Source: QIAW01 sp035487295
Lineage (GTDB): Bacteria; Acidobacteriota; Terriglobia; Terriglobales; Acidobacteriaceae
Direction of reading: 5' to 3'
DNA: 64,000 bases
Assembly: GCA_035487295.1 (NCBI GenBank)
Contig: DATHMH010000013.1
Location: 62,001-126,000 of the forward strand
Position numbers and translations under genes: made by a program. Positions 8,830-17,119 of this stretch are shown piece after piece; positions within the stretch are counted from its first letter, which is position 1; every line of letters begins with the position of its first letter. The notes beneath the pieces were generated by a model, which saw nothing but the letters and a program-made list of their open reading frames with translations, made no database searches and was not told where the DNA came from.

Positions 8830-10281
8830 TCAGCTCAGCTTCCTCAGTTCCGGACTCATTGCATAAAGCGCCCATGCGGCCACCAGCGCCAGCGACGACA
8901 TGCCGGCGATAGCGTAGGGCGCGGTGATCGCCCCGGCCAGGGAGCCGGCGATCAGGCTGCCTACGGGAGCAAAGCCTAGAAACGCGGTCGCATAGAAGCT
9001 CATCACCCGGCCGCGCATGGCTTCCGACGAAAGATGCTGCAGTAGCGTGTTGACCGTTGCCACCATGAGAATCATGGCGTAGCCGGCAAGCATGAGGAGA
9101 GCGCCGGAGAGAAAAGATTTTCGGGAAAACGTGAAACCAATCACGGCGACGCAAAGCAGCGTGGCCGAGCGGACTACAAAGCTTCCGCGCAGATACTTTC
9201 GTCCCAGCCAGGCGATGGTGATGGAGCCCAGGAAGGCCCCAATGCCGGCGGAGGCCATGAGGAACCCGAAGCCGCGCTGGCCGGCGTGGAGAATGTCACG
9301 CGCGAACAGCGGGATGAACGTAATGAAGGGAATGACAAAGATGCTGGCCAGGGCCACCAGCATGAGCAGGGATGACATCTGCGGGCTCTGGAAGACATAG
9401 CGGAAACCCTCGGCGAGGTTCTGCCAGAGGCTGGCGCCGCTCGGGCCGGTGCGCTGGTCGGGGTAGTGGATCTTACTCAGCACGAAAATCAGCGCCAGAA
9501 AGCTGATGCCATTGAGCAGGAAGTTTGCCGAGACGCTCAGCCATGCCATGATCAATCCGCCGATGGCCGGCCCGATGAGGCGCGAAAGATTAAACTGCGC
9601 CGAGTTGAGCGCAATGGCGTTGGCCAGGTCTTCTTTCGGAACCAGGCGCGGAACCAGCGCCTGCTGGCTGGGCGCGTTCAGCGATGAGGCCAATCCGTTG
9701 GCGAAGGCCAGCCAGATGATCTCAGGAATCTTGATCATGCGCGCATGAGTCGGGCTTGCGTAAGCCAGGATGGCCATGATGAATGCGCAGATCATCATGG
9801 CAGTCTGGGTACACAACATCAGATTGCGGCGGTTGACGCGGTCGGCGATCACGCCGCCGATGAGCGCAAAGACCAGCATTGGGGCTGAGGCGGCAAAACC
9901 CACCACCCCCAGCCAGAAGGCGCCGTTGGTCTGGAAGCGTCCGAGAACCTGGTGAGGAGCGAGCGGGCCAGCGAGATCCAGCACCAGCCAGCCTTGCGCT
10001 ACATTTTGCATCCAGGTGCCGACGTTAGAGAGGAAGTTGCCGATCCAGAACAGGCGGAAGTCGCGATTGCGCAGCGCCTGCAGCATGCGCGGCATCGGGG
10101 CAGCCATCTGGCTGGTGGTGGGAGGAATCTGGGGAGCAATCGCCTGCTCGCCGGCTACGCTTTGCAATACGCCTTCGGCCTGCTCGCTTTCGCCCGGAGC
10201 CTGCGCGGTCGGAGCCGGCGTGCCCGCAAAGGCGTCTCCCGGCAAAGATTCAGGCACGGAGGATGGAGACTGGTCAGACAA
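8830..10281 (-). CDS. MFS transporter (drug/siderophore-exporter type)
   Basis: About 483 residues with 12 predicted membrane helices, of the EntS/MFS_3 type: LRNRDFRLFWIGNFLSNVG marks the first helix, followed by GWLVLDL and, in loop 2-3, GGVIADRVNRRNLM, the MFS motif A equivalent. Members export small hydrophobic compounds by proton antiport; the substrate is unknown. The chosen start is TTG at 10281, which gives a ~65-residue Pro/Ala-rich cytoplasmic tail with no clear ribosome site. An internal ATG (MAAPMPRMLQALRNRDF) would give a start directly before the first helix and is a serious alternative. Confidence 0.85.
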   Translation of the reverse strand: MSDQSPSSVPESLPGDAFAGTPAPTAQAPGESEQAEGVLQSVAGEQAIAPQIPPTTSQMAAPMPRMLQALRNRDFRLFWIGNFLSNVGTWMQNVAQGWLVLDLAGPLAPHQVLGRFQTNGAFWLGVVGFAASAPMLVFALIGGVIADRVNRRNLMLCTQTAMMICAFIMAILAYASPTHARMIKIPEIIWLAFANGLASSLNAPSQQALVPRLVPKEDLANAIALNSAQFNLSRLIGPAIGGLIMAWLSVSANFLLNGISFLALIFVLSKIHYPDQRTGPSGASLWQNLAEGFRYVFQSPQMSSLLMLVALASIFVIPFITFIPLFARDILHAGQRGFGFLMASAGIGAFLGSITIAWLGRKYLRGSFVVRSATLLCVAVIGFTFSRKSFLSGALLMLAGYAMILMVATVNTLLQHLSSEAMRGRVMSFYATAFLGFAPVGSLIAGSLAGAITAPYAIAGMSSLALVAAWALYAMSPELRKLS

Positions 10282-10429
10282 AGGTTAAGTTTACTCGAAG
10301 AATTGGGTCATTGAATCATCGCGTCATTGTTCTGCCGATGCAGAGCACAATATTATAGTTAGACGGCATAGTGCTCATGATGTCACATTCGAGTTCTCAG
10401 ATTCGTATCCCGGGAAAGCGACTACAGTT

Positions 10430-11221
10430 GTGTTGAAGAAGATCACATTGTTGCACGAGCGAGTTGAAGACTGGAGTAGCTATCCGTTCTCTATTCCCGC
10501 CATTCGTAGTCTGAGTGAGTTGAATCTGCGATCGCGTATCTGCTTTTTCGCTGGAGAAAATGGCACGGGAAAATCCACTCTGCTTGAAGCAATCGCGGCA
10601 CACTACGGCTTCGGGCCAGAAGGCGGCAACCGTAACTTCTCCAATGATTCCACGGAGAGCAATCACTCCATTGATCCACTCAGGCAAGCACTACGATTGT
10701 CATTTAATATACGAACTGGAGCTGGGTTCTTCCTGCGGGCAGAGAGCTTTTTTAATGTCGCCTCGCACATAGACACGCTCGACAAGGAGCCGGCTAACGC
10801 GCCTCCTATCAGTTCGCCTCCTATCAGTTCCTATTACGGTGGCCAAAGCCTGCATACCCGCTCTCATGGTGAAACGTTCTTTACCTTGCTCGAACTTAAG
10901 TTTCGTCGTAATGGATTATTTCTGCTGGATGAACCCGAGGCGGCGCTTTCGCCACAGCGGCAGTTGGCCTTTCTCGTACTGATCCACGATGTGCTGCGTA
11001 AGCACAAGGATGCGCAATTCATTATTTCGAGCCACTCGCCGGTGCTGCTTGGATATCCGGATGCACAGATCTTGTCTTTCGACGACGGACAAATTCATGA
11101 AATTCAGTACGAGCAGACCGCGCCAATGCAGATCGTGCAGCGGTTCTTAAATTGCAGGGACGCTTTTCTAGAAGAGTTATTTAAGGAAACGCCATCACTG
11201 TTCAAGGGAAAATCCAAATAA
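10430..11221 (+). CDS. Stand-alone AAA/ABC-type ATPase
   Basis: 263 residues from GTG 10430. Walker A is GENGTGKST (about residues 40-48), Walker B is GLFLLDEPEAALSP (about 162-175), and the switch His is in IISSHSPVLLGYP. In place of a canonical LSGGQ signature there is YYGGQSLHTRSHGETF. This matches the predicted-ATPase group related to the SMC/ABC ATPases (COG3910-like). Such proteins occur alone or in defence pairs, but no partner nuclease is adjacent here: the neighbours are an MFS exporter on the other strand and a GNAT gene 7 bases downstream. Function unknown. Confidence 0.8.
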   Translation: MLKKITLLHERVEDWSSYPFSIPAIRSLSELNLRSRICFFAGENGTGKSTLLEAIAAHYGFGPEGGNRNFSNDSTESNHSIDPLRQALRLSFNIRTGAGFFLRAESFFNVASHIDTLDKEPANAPPISSPPISSYYGGQSLHTRSHGETFFTLLELKFRRNGLFLLDEPEAALSPQRQLAFLVLIHDVLRKHKDAQFIISSHSPVLLGYPDAQILSFDDGQIHEIQYEQTAPMQIVQRFLNCRDAFLEELFKETPSLFKGKSK

Positions 11222-11228
11222 AATACTA

Positions 11229-11738
11229 ATGCTTGAAATGCCTGCTACTCCACATCCGAGTTCTCCCATCCGCATCCGCGTTGCCGCTGCTGCTGACGTA
11301 GCGGGGATCGTCCCAATCGTCAATGCTGCATTTTCCATTGAGACCTTTCTTGATGGCACGCGCACCGACGAGGAGCGCATGGCCGAGCTGATGCGCACAG
11401 GCGAGTTCCTGGTCGCAGAGGAAGAGGGCTCCGGCCGGACCGTGGCCGCAGTGTATACCGAGCTGCGCGGCGAGCGTGGTTACTTTGGCATGCTGGCGGT
11501 CGATCCCGCGCGCCAGGGCACCGGCCTGGGACGCGTGATGATCGAGGCCGCTGAAAATTACCTGCGCCAGCACGGGTGCAAGCACGTGGATATCATCGTG
11601 CTCTCCTTGCGTCCTGACCTGCCGCCCCTCTATCGCAAGCTCGGGTATAGTGAAATCCGCAGGGAGGCGGTACGGACGTCGCGCCCGTTGAAGGAGGGCG
11701 TGGAGTGCCACGGCATCATCATGTCGAAGGCGCTGTAA
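11229..11738 (+). CDS. GNAT-family N-acetyltransferase
   Basis: 169 residues. The acetyl-CoA-binding motif A reads LAVDPARQGTGLGRVMIEAA, preceded by RGERGYFGM, and the C-terminal part has LYRKLGYSE as usual for GNAT enzymes. The acceptor substrate cannot be read from the sequence. It begins 7 bases after the ATPase gene and probably shares its transcript. ATG 11229 and ATG 11238 are both possible starts. Confidence 0.85.
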   Translation: MLEMPATPHPSSPIRIRVAAAADVAGIVPIVNAAFSIETFLDGTRTDEERMAELMRTGEFLVAEEEGSGRTVAAVYTELRGERGYFGMLAVDPARQGTGLGRVMIEAAENYLRQHGCKHVDIIVLSLRPDLPPLYRKLGYSEIRREAVRTSRPLKEGVECHGIIMSKAL

Positions 11739-11816
11739 GAGATTTTGGCCGCGCAATTTTCGAGAGAGACGCAGCAAGCTAAGTCTCTAAGCCGATGGCT
11801 CGAGACAAACAACATC

Positions 11817-12218
11817 ATGCTCGCCAAACAACTGAAAGAACTGGAAGAGATGCTGATCGCCAAGGAGAGGGGCATTCTCGCAGCCCAGCAGCGGGGCGAC
11901 CTTGCGGCGGTTGCCGGCGCACTGGCCGATGGATTCCATGAGATCGGCAAAAGCGCGAGATTTTATTCGAAGGCAGATGTCATAGCGGCCCTCAAAGACG
12001 CGACCGAGATTGCCGATTATTCGCTCGAAAATTTCAGGTTGCTGGCGGTCAACGCCAGGTGCGTGATCCTCACTTATATCTCCAGCGTGCAACTCCGATC
12101 CCCCAGCGAGCACGAGGCCACTCGCGCTTACCGCAGTTCCACCTGGATCGAGCAGGATGGCTCATGGCGCATGATTTTTCACCAGGGCACCCCTATCGCG
12201 ACCGGTCCAACATTATGA
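11817..12218 (+). CDS. DUF4440/SnoaL-like protein, copy 1
   Basis: 133 residues from ATG 11817. It resembles the NTF2-like DUF4440 fold: an N-terminal helix (LKELEEMLIAKERGILAAQQ), then the strand set DGFHEIGKSARFYSKADVI and YRSSTWIEQDGSWRMIFHQG. Members form small alpha/beta cones, often without a known ligand. It is half of a tandem duplicate: the following gene starts inside its stop codon (ATGA) and has the same domain. An upstream in-frame TTG at 11745 lacks family support. Confidence 0.75.
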   Translation: MLAKQLKELEEMLIAKERGILAAQQRGDLAAVAGALADGFHEIGKSARFYSKADVIAALKDATEIADYSLENFRLLAVNARCVILTYISSVQLRSPSEHEATRAYRSSTWIEQDGSWRMIFHQGTPIATGPTL

Positions 12219-12598
12219 GCGGCGCAGAATTCACAGAGCTGGAAGAAAAGCTCATCGCCCGGGAGCGCAGCATTTTTGCCGCCCAGAAGCGCCGCGACTT
12301 CCCGGCGGTTGAAACCGAGTTGGCCCACGGATTCCGCGAGATCGGCGGCAGCGGACAATTTTTTTCGAAGGCGCAGGTGCTCGACCGGCTTAAGTTTGTG
12401 TATCTGCTCGATTATTGGCTCGAGTGCTTCAAGCTTGTGCCTGTCGATCCCAAGTGCGCGGTCCTCACCTACATCATCAGGGTAGAGCGCCGCTATAAAG
12501 GGCAGGAATACGCCAATCGCAGCTACCGGAGCTCGACCTGGGTTGAGCGTAACGGCATATGGCGGGTGATTTTTCATCAAGCCACGCCGTTCAAGTAA
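12215..12598 (+). CDS. DUF4440/SnoaL-like protein, copy 2
   Basis: 127 residues from ATG 12215, overlapping the stop of copy 1. The shared landmarks with copy 1 are ELEEKLIARERSIFAAQKR, HGFREIGGSGQFFSKAQVL and YRSSTWVERNGIWRVIFHQ, so the two are paralogues produced by local duplication. Translational coupling would give near-equal amounts, which fits a heterodimer of this normally dimeric fold (inference). Confidence 0.75.
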   Translation: MSGAEFTELEEKLIARERSIFAAQKRRDFPAVETELAHGFREIGGSGQFFSKAQVLDRLKFVYLLDYWLECFKLVPVDPKCAVLTYIIRVERRYKGQEYANRSYRSSTWVERNGIWRVIFHQATPFK

Positions 12599-12622
12599 GT
12601 AGTGAGGCCATCATAAGATTCA

Positions 12623-12767
12623 ACCACGGAGACACGGAGGCACGGAGAAGAACAATTTACTGTTCTGTTTTGTGCGACACTGGGTTTAGCTTAAATCCGA
12701 GATCTAATCATTTGTTTGAAAATGAAATTACGAATTGCTTTTCTCCGTGTCTCCGTGCCTCCGTGGT
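12623..12767. repeat. MITE-like palindromic element, copy A (145 bp)
   Basis: Terminal inverted arms of 27 bases with two mismatches: left begins ACCACGGAGACACGGAGG (12623), right ends CTCCGTGCCTCCGTGGT (12767). The ~90-bp interior also matches copy B at 18306-18438 (for example TTTGTTTGAAAATGAAAT here against ATGTTCGAAAAATGAAAT there). Homology across the whole unit, not only the arms, indicates a discrete mobilised element. It has no coding capacity. Confidence 0.8.
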
Positions 12768-12852
12768 GAAAAGACTCCAAACAAGTTGCAGTCAGCCCAG
12801 CCCGCTGTTATAACCATCGCTCATGCTGGGACTGCCAGCGCAGGAGCACGCC

Positions 12853-13551
12853 ATGGAAACAGCGCATCACGTTGAAAGCCACTTCACCGGCGGAGAAAAA
12901 GTCCGCGACGTTGTGATTGGGATGTCTGACGGCCTGACAGTGCCCTTTGCGCTGGCCGCCGGATTGACCGGCGCCATCGCCGCCAGCAGCCTCATCGTGG
13001 TGGCCGGCTTGGCGGAAATTGCCGCCGGCTCCATTGCCATGGGACTGGGCGGATACCTGGCCGCGCGCAGCGATGCCGAGCACTACGCCAGCGAACGGCT
13101 CCGCGAACAGACCGAGGTCAAAGAGAAGCCCACGGTCGAGGCCGACGAGATTACGGAAATCTTCGAGGCCTACGGCGTCAAACCCGAGCAAAGCGCCACG
13201 CTGGTGGAGGCGTTGCAACAGCATCCTGAGGCCTGGGTAGATTTCATGATGCGCTTCGAGCTTGGCCTGGAAAAACCTGAGCCCAAACGTGCCCTGCAAA
13301 GCGCCGTGACGATCGCAGCTTCTTATATCGTCGGTGGGCTGATTCCGCTGGCGCCCTACATGCTCATTCGCGATGCGCACACGGCTTTGCTCTTCTCTGT
13401 CGCGGTTACCCTGATGGCGCTGGGGGCTTTCGGATACATCAAAGGACGCTTTACCGGCGCTCGTCCCCTCCGCAGCGCGGTTGAAACCGTCGCTATCGGC
13501 AGTGTGGCCGCTGCAGCGGCTTTCGGACTGGCGCGGTGGATTTCTCCATAG
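12853..13551 (+). CDS. VIT/CCC1-family iron or manganese transporter
   Basis: 232 residues from ATG 12853, preceded by AGGAG at 12842-12846. The first helix carries the family pattern VRDVVIGMSDGLTVPFALAA, followed by GLAEIAAGSIAMGLGGYLAA. A cytoplasmic metal-binding stretch rich in Glu (EADEITEIFEAYG) follows, and there are three more helices at the C-terminus. Family members move Fe2+ or Mn2+ out of the cytoplasm; which metal is used here is not visible. A start at 12823 is possible but lacks a ribosome site. Confidence 0.88.
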   Translation: METAHHVESHFTGGEKVRDVVIGMSDGLTVPFALAAGLTGAIAASSLIVVAGLAEIAAGSIAMGLGGYLAARSDAEHYASERLREQTEVKEKPTVEADEITEIFEAYGVKPEQSATLVEALQQHPEAWVDFMMRFELGLEKPEPKRALQSAVTIAASYIVGGLIPLAPYMLIRDAHTALLFSVAVTLMALGAFGYIKGRFTGARPLRSAVETVAIGSVAAAAAFGLARWISP

Positions 13552-13625
13552 AAGCCCAAAAAAGCTAACCACAAAGGGCACAAAGGTTTAAGAACGAAGG
13601 AGCACAGAGAAAGATCTTTAAACTG

Positions 13626-13655
13626 TTGACTGAATGAATGTTCATTCAGTATTAT
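13626..13655 (+). promoter_or_regulatory. Promoter with FadR(YsiA)-type operator in its spacer
   Basis: TTGACT (13626-13631) and TATTAT (13650-13655) are separated by 18 bases. The interval contains the palindrome TGAATGAATGTTCATTCA (13631-13648), which fits the consensus known for the Bacillus subtilis fatty-acid repressor FadR (TGAATGAMTANTCATTCA) except at one central position. Bound repressor would occlude the polymerase and acyl-CoA would relieve it. The next gene downstream is a FadN-type beta-oxidation enzyme, the same class of target as in Bacillus. The 5' leader to that gene is ~335 bases; no convincing gene lies between 13656 and 13945. Confidence 0.75.
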
Positions 13656-13945
13656 TGGATTACATAATTGCAGGGCGCATGCTGAGAGCCATCCTCACCC
13701 CACTTTATTCGGCGTGCGCCCTTCTTTCGTCATGCAAGCCTGCTTCACGGAAGCATCCGGCGAGATTAGCGGCAGTCAAGCACTTGTGCCGCTGAAGGCG
13801 GGGGTGCATTCGGTGGTCTTCATCCCTAATTCATTCAAACCTGTTAAGATTTCGCCGCGGCCGCATGGCTTCGTTCTTAACATCGCTTGGTGTGGACTCG
13901 GGTGAGCGCGTAGCGAGCGCCGAGGCCGCGCGAGGCATAGCGCGA

Positions 13946-13979
13946 GGGCGCAGCAGCCCGGTTTTTGGCTGCGGAGCCC
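13946..13979. repeat. Shared REP-like hairpin, copy 1
   Basis: GGGCGCAGCAGCC (13946-13958) pairs imperfectly with GGCTGCGGAGCCC (13967-13979) around a T-rich loop. The same hairpin with the same flanks (GCGAGGGCGYAGCAGCCYG) occurs at 42100-42132. Here it ends 18 bases before the fadN start codon, so an RNA hairpin could affect initiation there. Confidence 0.65.
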
Positions 13980-13997
13980 TTATATGAAAGACAACGC

Positions 13998-16424
13998 ATG
14001 CACAAACGGATTGATAAAGTCGCGGTTCTGGGCGCAGGGACAATGGGCGCGCGCATTGCCGCCCACCTGGCCAACGCTGGTATTCCCTGCTACCTGCTGG
14101 ATATAGTTCCTCCAGATGCGGGAGGCGATAAAACCAAGCGCAACTCCATTGCCGCGGCCGGGCTGGAAGCCGCGAAAAAGTCGAAGCCGGCGGCGTTTTT
14201 TGATCCTTCGCTGGCGCGGCTGGTTACCATCGGCAACTTCGAAGACGACCTCAAAGTTCTGGGCGAAGTGGATTGGGTCATCGAAGCCGTGGTCGAGCGC
14301 CTCGACATCAAGCGCGAGCTGCTTAAGAAGGTGGAAGCGGCACGGCGTCCGGGAACGATCGTCACCACCAACACCAGCGGATTACCGGTGGGCAAGATCG
14401 CCGAAGGCTTCTCGGAAGATCTGCGGCGCAACTGGTTTGGTACGCATTTTTTCAACCCGCCGCGCTACATGCGGCTGCTGGAGCTGATCCCCACGCCGGA
14501 AGCCGACCGCGCCGCTACGGCTGCGATTGATCATTTCTGCGACGTGCGCCTGGGTAAAGGCGTGGTGTACGCCAAGGACACGCCCAATTTTATCGGCAAC
14601 CGTATTGGAACGTTTTCTGTGCTCAACGTCATCCGCGTTATGCAGGAGATGGACCTCAGCATCGAAGAGATCGACGCGCTCACCGGCGCCACGGTGGGCT
14701 GGCCCAAGTCCGCAACGTTCCGCACCATTGACCTGGTGGGTCTCGACATTCTCGGCCATGTGGTCGGCAACATGACCACCAACATCAAAGACGAGCGCTC
14801 AGAGCTGAAACTGCCCGCCTTCTTTAACCAGATGCTCGAGCGCAAGATGCTGGGCGACAAGACCGGCGGCGGCTTCTATAAAAAGAAGAAGACCGCCGAA
14901 GGCGAACAGCGCTTCGGACTCGATTGGAAGACCCTGGAGTATCGCGAGCGCCAGAAGCCCAAATTCCCGGCGCTGGATATGGCCAGGAACGTGGAGTCTA
15001 CGCCGGAGCGGCTGCGCATGCTGCTGGGCGGCGATCCCGCGAAAGACAAGGCAGCACAATTCATGTGGGCCACCCTGCCCGATCTTTGGACTTATGCCGC
15101 CAATCGCATCGGCGAGATTGCCGATTCAATCGTAGAAATTGATCGGGCTATGAAACTGGGCTTCAACTGGGAGCTGGGCCCGTTCGAGCTGTGGGACGCA
15201 GCGGGCGTGGAGCAAACTGTGGCCCGCATGAAGAAAGAAGGGCGTCCGGTCTCAGCCAATGTTGAAAAGCTGCTCGCCAGCGGCAAAAAGTCCTGGTACG
15301 TAGACGCTCCTGCCGCCGCTTCGGGACGCTGTTACTTCGATCTTAAGACTGGCGACTACCCGCCTGTGCAGGTCTCGGAGGGCGTGTGGTCGGTCGAGGT
15401 CGCGAAAAAGAAATCAAATGCCATCGTGAAGAAAAACGCCGGCGCTTCCCTCATAGATTTGGGCGATGGCGTGGGCGGCATTGAATTCCATTCCAAGATG
15501 AATGCCTTGGGCGGCGACATTGTTCAGCTTGTGACGCAGACCTTAAAACCAGGTTCGAGCGGCAGTCCCGGAGAAAACTTCGACGCCTTTGTCATCACCA
15601 ACGACGCGCAGCACTTTTCCGTGGGCGCCAACATCATGCTGCTGCTGATGGCCGTGCAGGAGGGCGAGTGGGATGAAATTGATCTCATGATCCGCAGCTT
15701 CCAGGGCATGACCCAGGCCATCAAGTTTTCTCCTAAACCGGTGGTAGTTGCGCCCTTCGGCATGACCCTGGGCGGCGGCTGCGAAATCGGGTTGCACGGC
15801 GCATTACGCCAGCCCCATGCTGAACTGTACATGGGCCTGGTGGAAGTCGGCGTCGGCCTGCTGCCCGGCGGCGGTGGATGCAAAGAGATGACGCTGCGCG
15901 CCGTGGATGCAGCCAGATCGATCAGGCCTGAGGGACGCGGCGAATCCGTTGAAATCATGGAAGCCATGAAGCGTGCCTTTGAGACCATCGCTATGGGCAA
16001 GGTTTCCACTTCTGCTGAAGAAGCGCGCGGTTATGGCTTCCTTTCCAGCGGCGATGAGATCACAATGAACCGAGAGCGCGTGTTGACCGACGCCAAGGCC
16101 CGAGCTCTGGAGCTGGTGCGCAGCGGATACAAAGCGCCGATTCCGCGGACAGATGTCCCTGCTCCGGGTGAAAATATATTAGCCACGCTCAAGCTGGGCG
16201 TCTACCTGATGCGCCAGGGCGAATACATCAGCGATCACGAGGTCAAGATTGGGAACAAAGTCGCTGAAGTGCTCTGCGGCGGGAGCGTCTCACCGGGGAC
16301 CCCGGTGAGCGAGCAATATCTGCTCGACCTGGAGCGCGAAGGCTTCAAGTCGCTGTGCGGCGAGAAGAAAACGCAGGAGAGGATTCAGTTCACCTTGAAG
16401 ACGGGGAAAACACTGAGGAATTGA
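13998..16424 (+). CDS. fadN: 3-hydroxyacyl-CoA dehydrogenase/enoyl-CoA hydratase (FadN type)
   Basis: 808 residues. It catalyses the hydration and NAD-dependent oxidation steps of beta-oxidation. The N-terminal Rossmann fold has VAVLGAGTMGARIAAHLA (residues 8-25), followed by the two 3HCDH C-terminal helical domains with GTHFFNPPRYMRLLELIP. The enoyl-CoA hydratase domain is C-terminal (about 495-700), with MTLGGGCEIGLHGALRQPHA and VGVGLLPGGGG. This dehydrogenase-first order is the FadN arrangement, opposite to FadB. ATG 13998 is chosen because the Rossmann strand starts directly after it. It heads the fadN-fadA-fadE locus behind the FadR-like operator. Confidence 0.92.
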   Translation: MHKRIDKVAVLGAGTMGARIAAHLANAGIPCYLLDIVPPDAGGDKTKRNSIAAAGLEAAKKSKPAAFFDPSLARLVTIGNFEDDLKVLGEVDWVIEAVVERLDIKRELLKKVEAARRPGTIVTTNTSGLPVGKIAEGFSEDLRRNWFGTHFFNPPRYMRLLELIPTPEADRAATAAIDHFCDVRLGKGVVYAKDTPNFIGNRIGTFSVLNVIRVMQEMDLSIEEIDALTGATVGWPKSATFRTIDLVGLDILGHVVGNMTTNIKDERSELKLPAFFNQMLERKMLGDKTGGGFYKKKKTAEGEQRFGLDWKTLEYRERQKPKFPALDMARNVESTPERLRMLLGGDPAKDKAAQFMWATLPDLWTYAANRIGEIADSIVEIDRAMKLGFNWELGPFELWDAAGVEQTVARMKKEGRPVSANVEKLLASGKKSWYVDAPAAASGRCYFDLKTGDYPPVQVSEGVWSVEVAKKKSNAIVKKNAGASLIDLGDGVGGIEFHSKMNALGGDIVQLVTQTLKPGSSGSPGENFDAFVITNDAQHFSVGANIMLLLMAVQEGEWDEIDLMIRSFQGMTQAIKFSPKPVVVAPFGMTLGGGCEIGLHGALRQPHAELYMGLVEVGVGLLPGGGGCKEMTLRAVDAARSIRPEGRGESVEIMEAMKRAFETIAMGKVSTSAEEARGYGFLSSGDEITMNRERVLTDAKARALELVRSGYKAPIPRTDVPAPGENILATLKLGVYLMRQGEYISDHEVKIGNKVAEVLCGGSVSPGTPVSEQYLLDLEREGFKSLCGEKKTQERIQFTLKTGKTLRN

Positions 16425-16454
16425 GTCATTAATGCAGTTTGAGGCTTTCTCTCG

Positions 16455-16829
16455 ATGACGCGTACGTTTTGGGTCTACATTGTGGCGAGTATAGGCGGAA
16501 CTCTCTACATCGGTGTAACCAACAACATAGATCGCCGGGCCCTCGAACACAGAGAGGGACTGATTGACGGATTTTCGAAAAAGTACGCTTGCAAGCGATT
16601 GGTTTACTTCGAAGAGTTCTCGGACATTCGCAGCGCTATTGAGCGCGAAAAACGGATCAAGGGTTGGACACGTAAGCGTAAGATTGAATTGATTGAAAGT
16701 ATAAATCCCGAGTGGCAAAACCTGGCGAAAGATTGGGGATGGCAAAGATTGATGCCGAACGAATCTATCGTAGAGGCAAAGGCGAAAACAGAACGGGCCA
16801 AGAAGCTTTCGGCGACATCGAAGGAGTAG
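16455..16829 (+). CDS. GIY-YIG domain protein (UPF0213-like)
   Basis: 124 residues. The N-terminus reads WVYIVASIGGTLYIGVTNN, the GIY-YIG nuclease core, followed by DRRALEHREG and the Glu-containing helix AIEREKRIKGWTR that carries the catalytic glutamate. These small stand-alone GIY-YIG proteins are widespread and mostly uncharacterised; they are not homing endonucleases with a target intron. It interrupts the fad locus between fadN and fadA. The C-terminal ~35 residues are Lys/Ala-rich and not part of the domain. Confidence 0.85.
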   Translation: MTRTFWVYIVASIGGTLYIGVTNNIDRRALEHREGLIDGFSKKYACKRLVYFEEFSDIRSAIEREKRIKGWTRKRKIELIESINPEWQNLAKDWGWQRLMPNESIVEAKAKTERAKKLSATSKE

Positions 16830-16917
16830 TCAGCTGGTGGATCCTTCGCGCGCACAAAACGCGCGCTCAGGATGACAGCTCTAACAAGTATTGGTGAGTC
16901 CCCCAAAGCGGTGCTAA

Positions 16918-17086
16918 ATGAACATTCTGCTCTTCGTCGCGGCGATGGCTCTTTTGTCAGTGCCAGGGCCATCATTGGCTGGGTTTTGTGGCCTGCGCTG
17001 TGCTATCGCTGGTGGCCGGGCGAGCGAAGCATTTTGCCTGGGTGATTTTTGGAGTCATTGCCGCACTGGCGTTCATCAGTAGATAG
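16918..17086 (+). pseudogene. Frameshifted remnant of a small membrane protein
   Basis: ATG 16918 opens MNILLFVAAMALLSVPGPSL, a membrane helix. Around 16975-16985 the hydrophobic reading continues only in another frame, as LGFVACAVLSLVAGRAKHFA and VIFGVIAALAFISR ending at TAG 17084-17086. One inserted or lost base would explain the break. The original family is not recognisable. It lies just before fadA with the fragment's stop 33 bases upstream of the thiolase start. Confidence 0.45.
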
Positions 17087-17119
17087 TAGGGCCACCGAAG
17101 CAGAATTGAGGTAAGAGTC

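Noticed and set aside
10430..11221. Anti-phage defence island around the AAA ATPase
   Set aside because: No nuclease, methylase, toxin or reverse transcriptase neighbour; flanks are MFS and GNAT genes, so there is no defence context.
13714..13905. 63-residue ORF in the fadN leader
   Set aside because: No ribosome site, odd composition, and it overlaps the promoter-proximal leader; not supported as a gene.
16455..16829. Homing endonuclease or mobile intron
   Set aside because: The GIY-YIG protein is small, stand-alone, lacks a DNA-recognition domain, and no intron or interrupted gene is evident.
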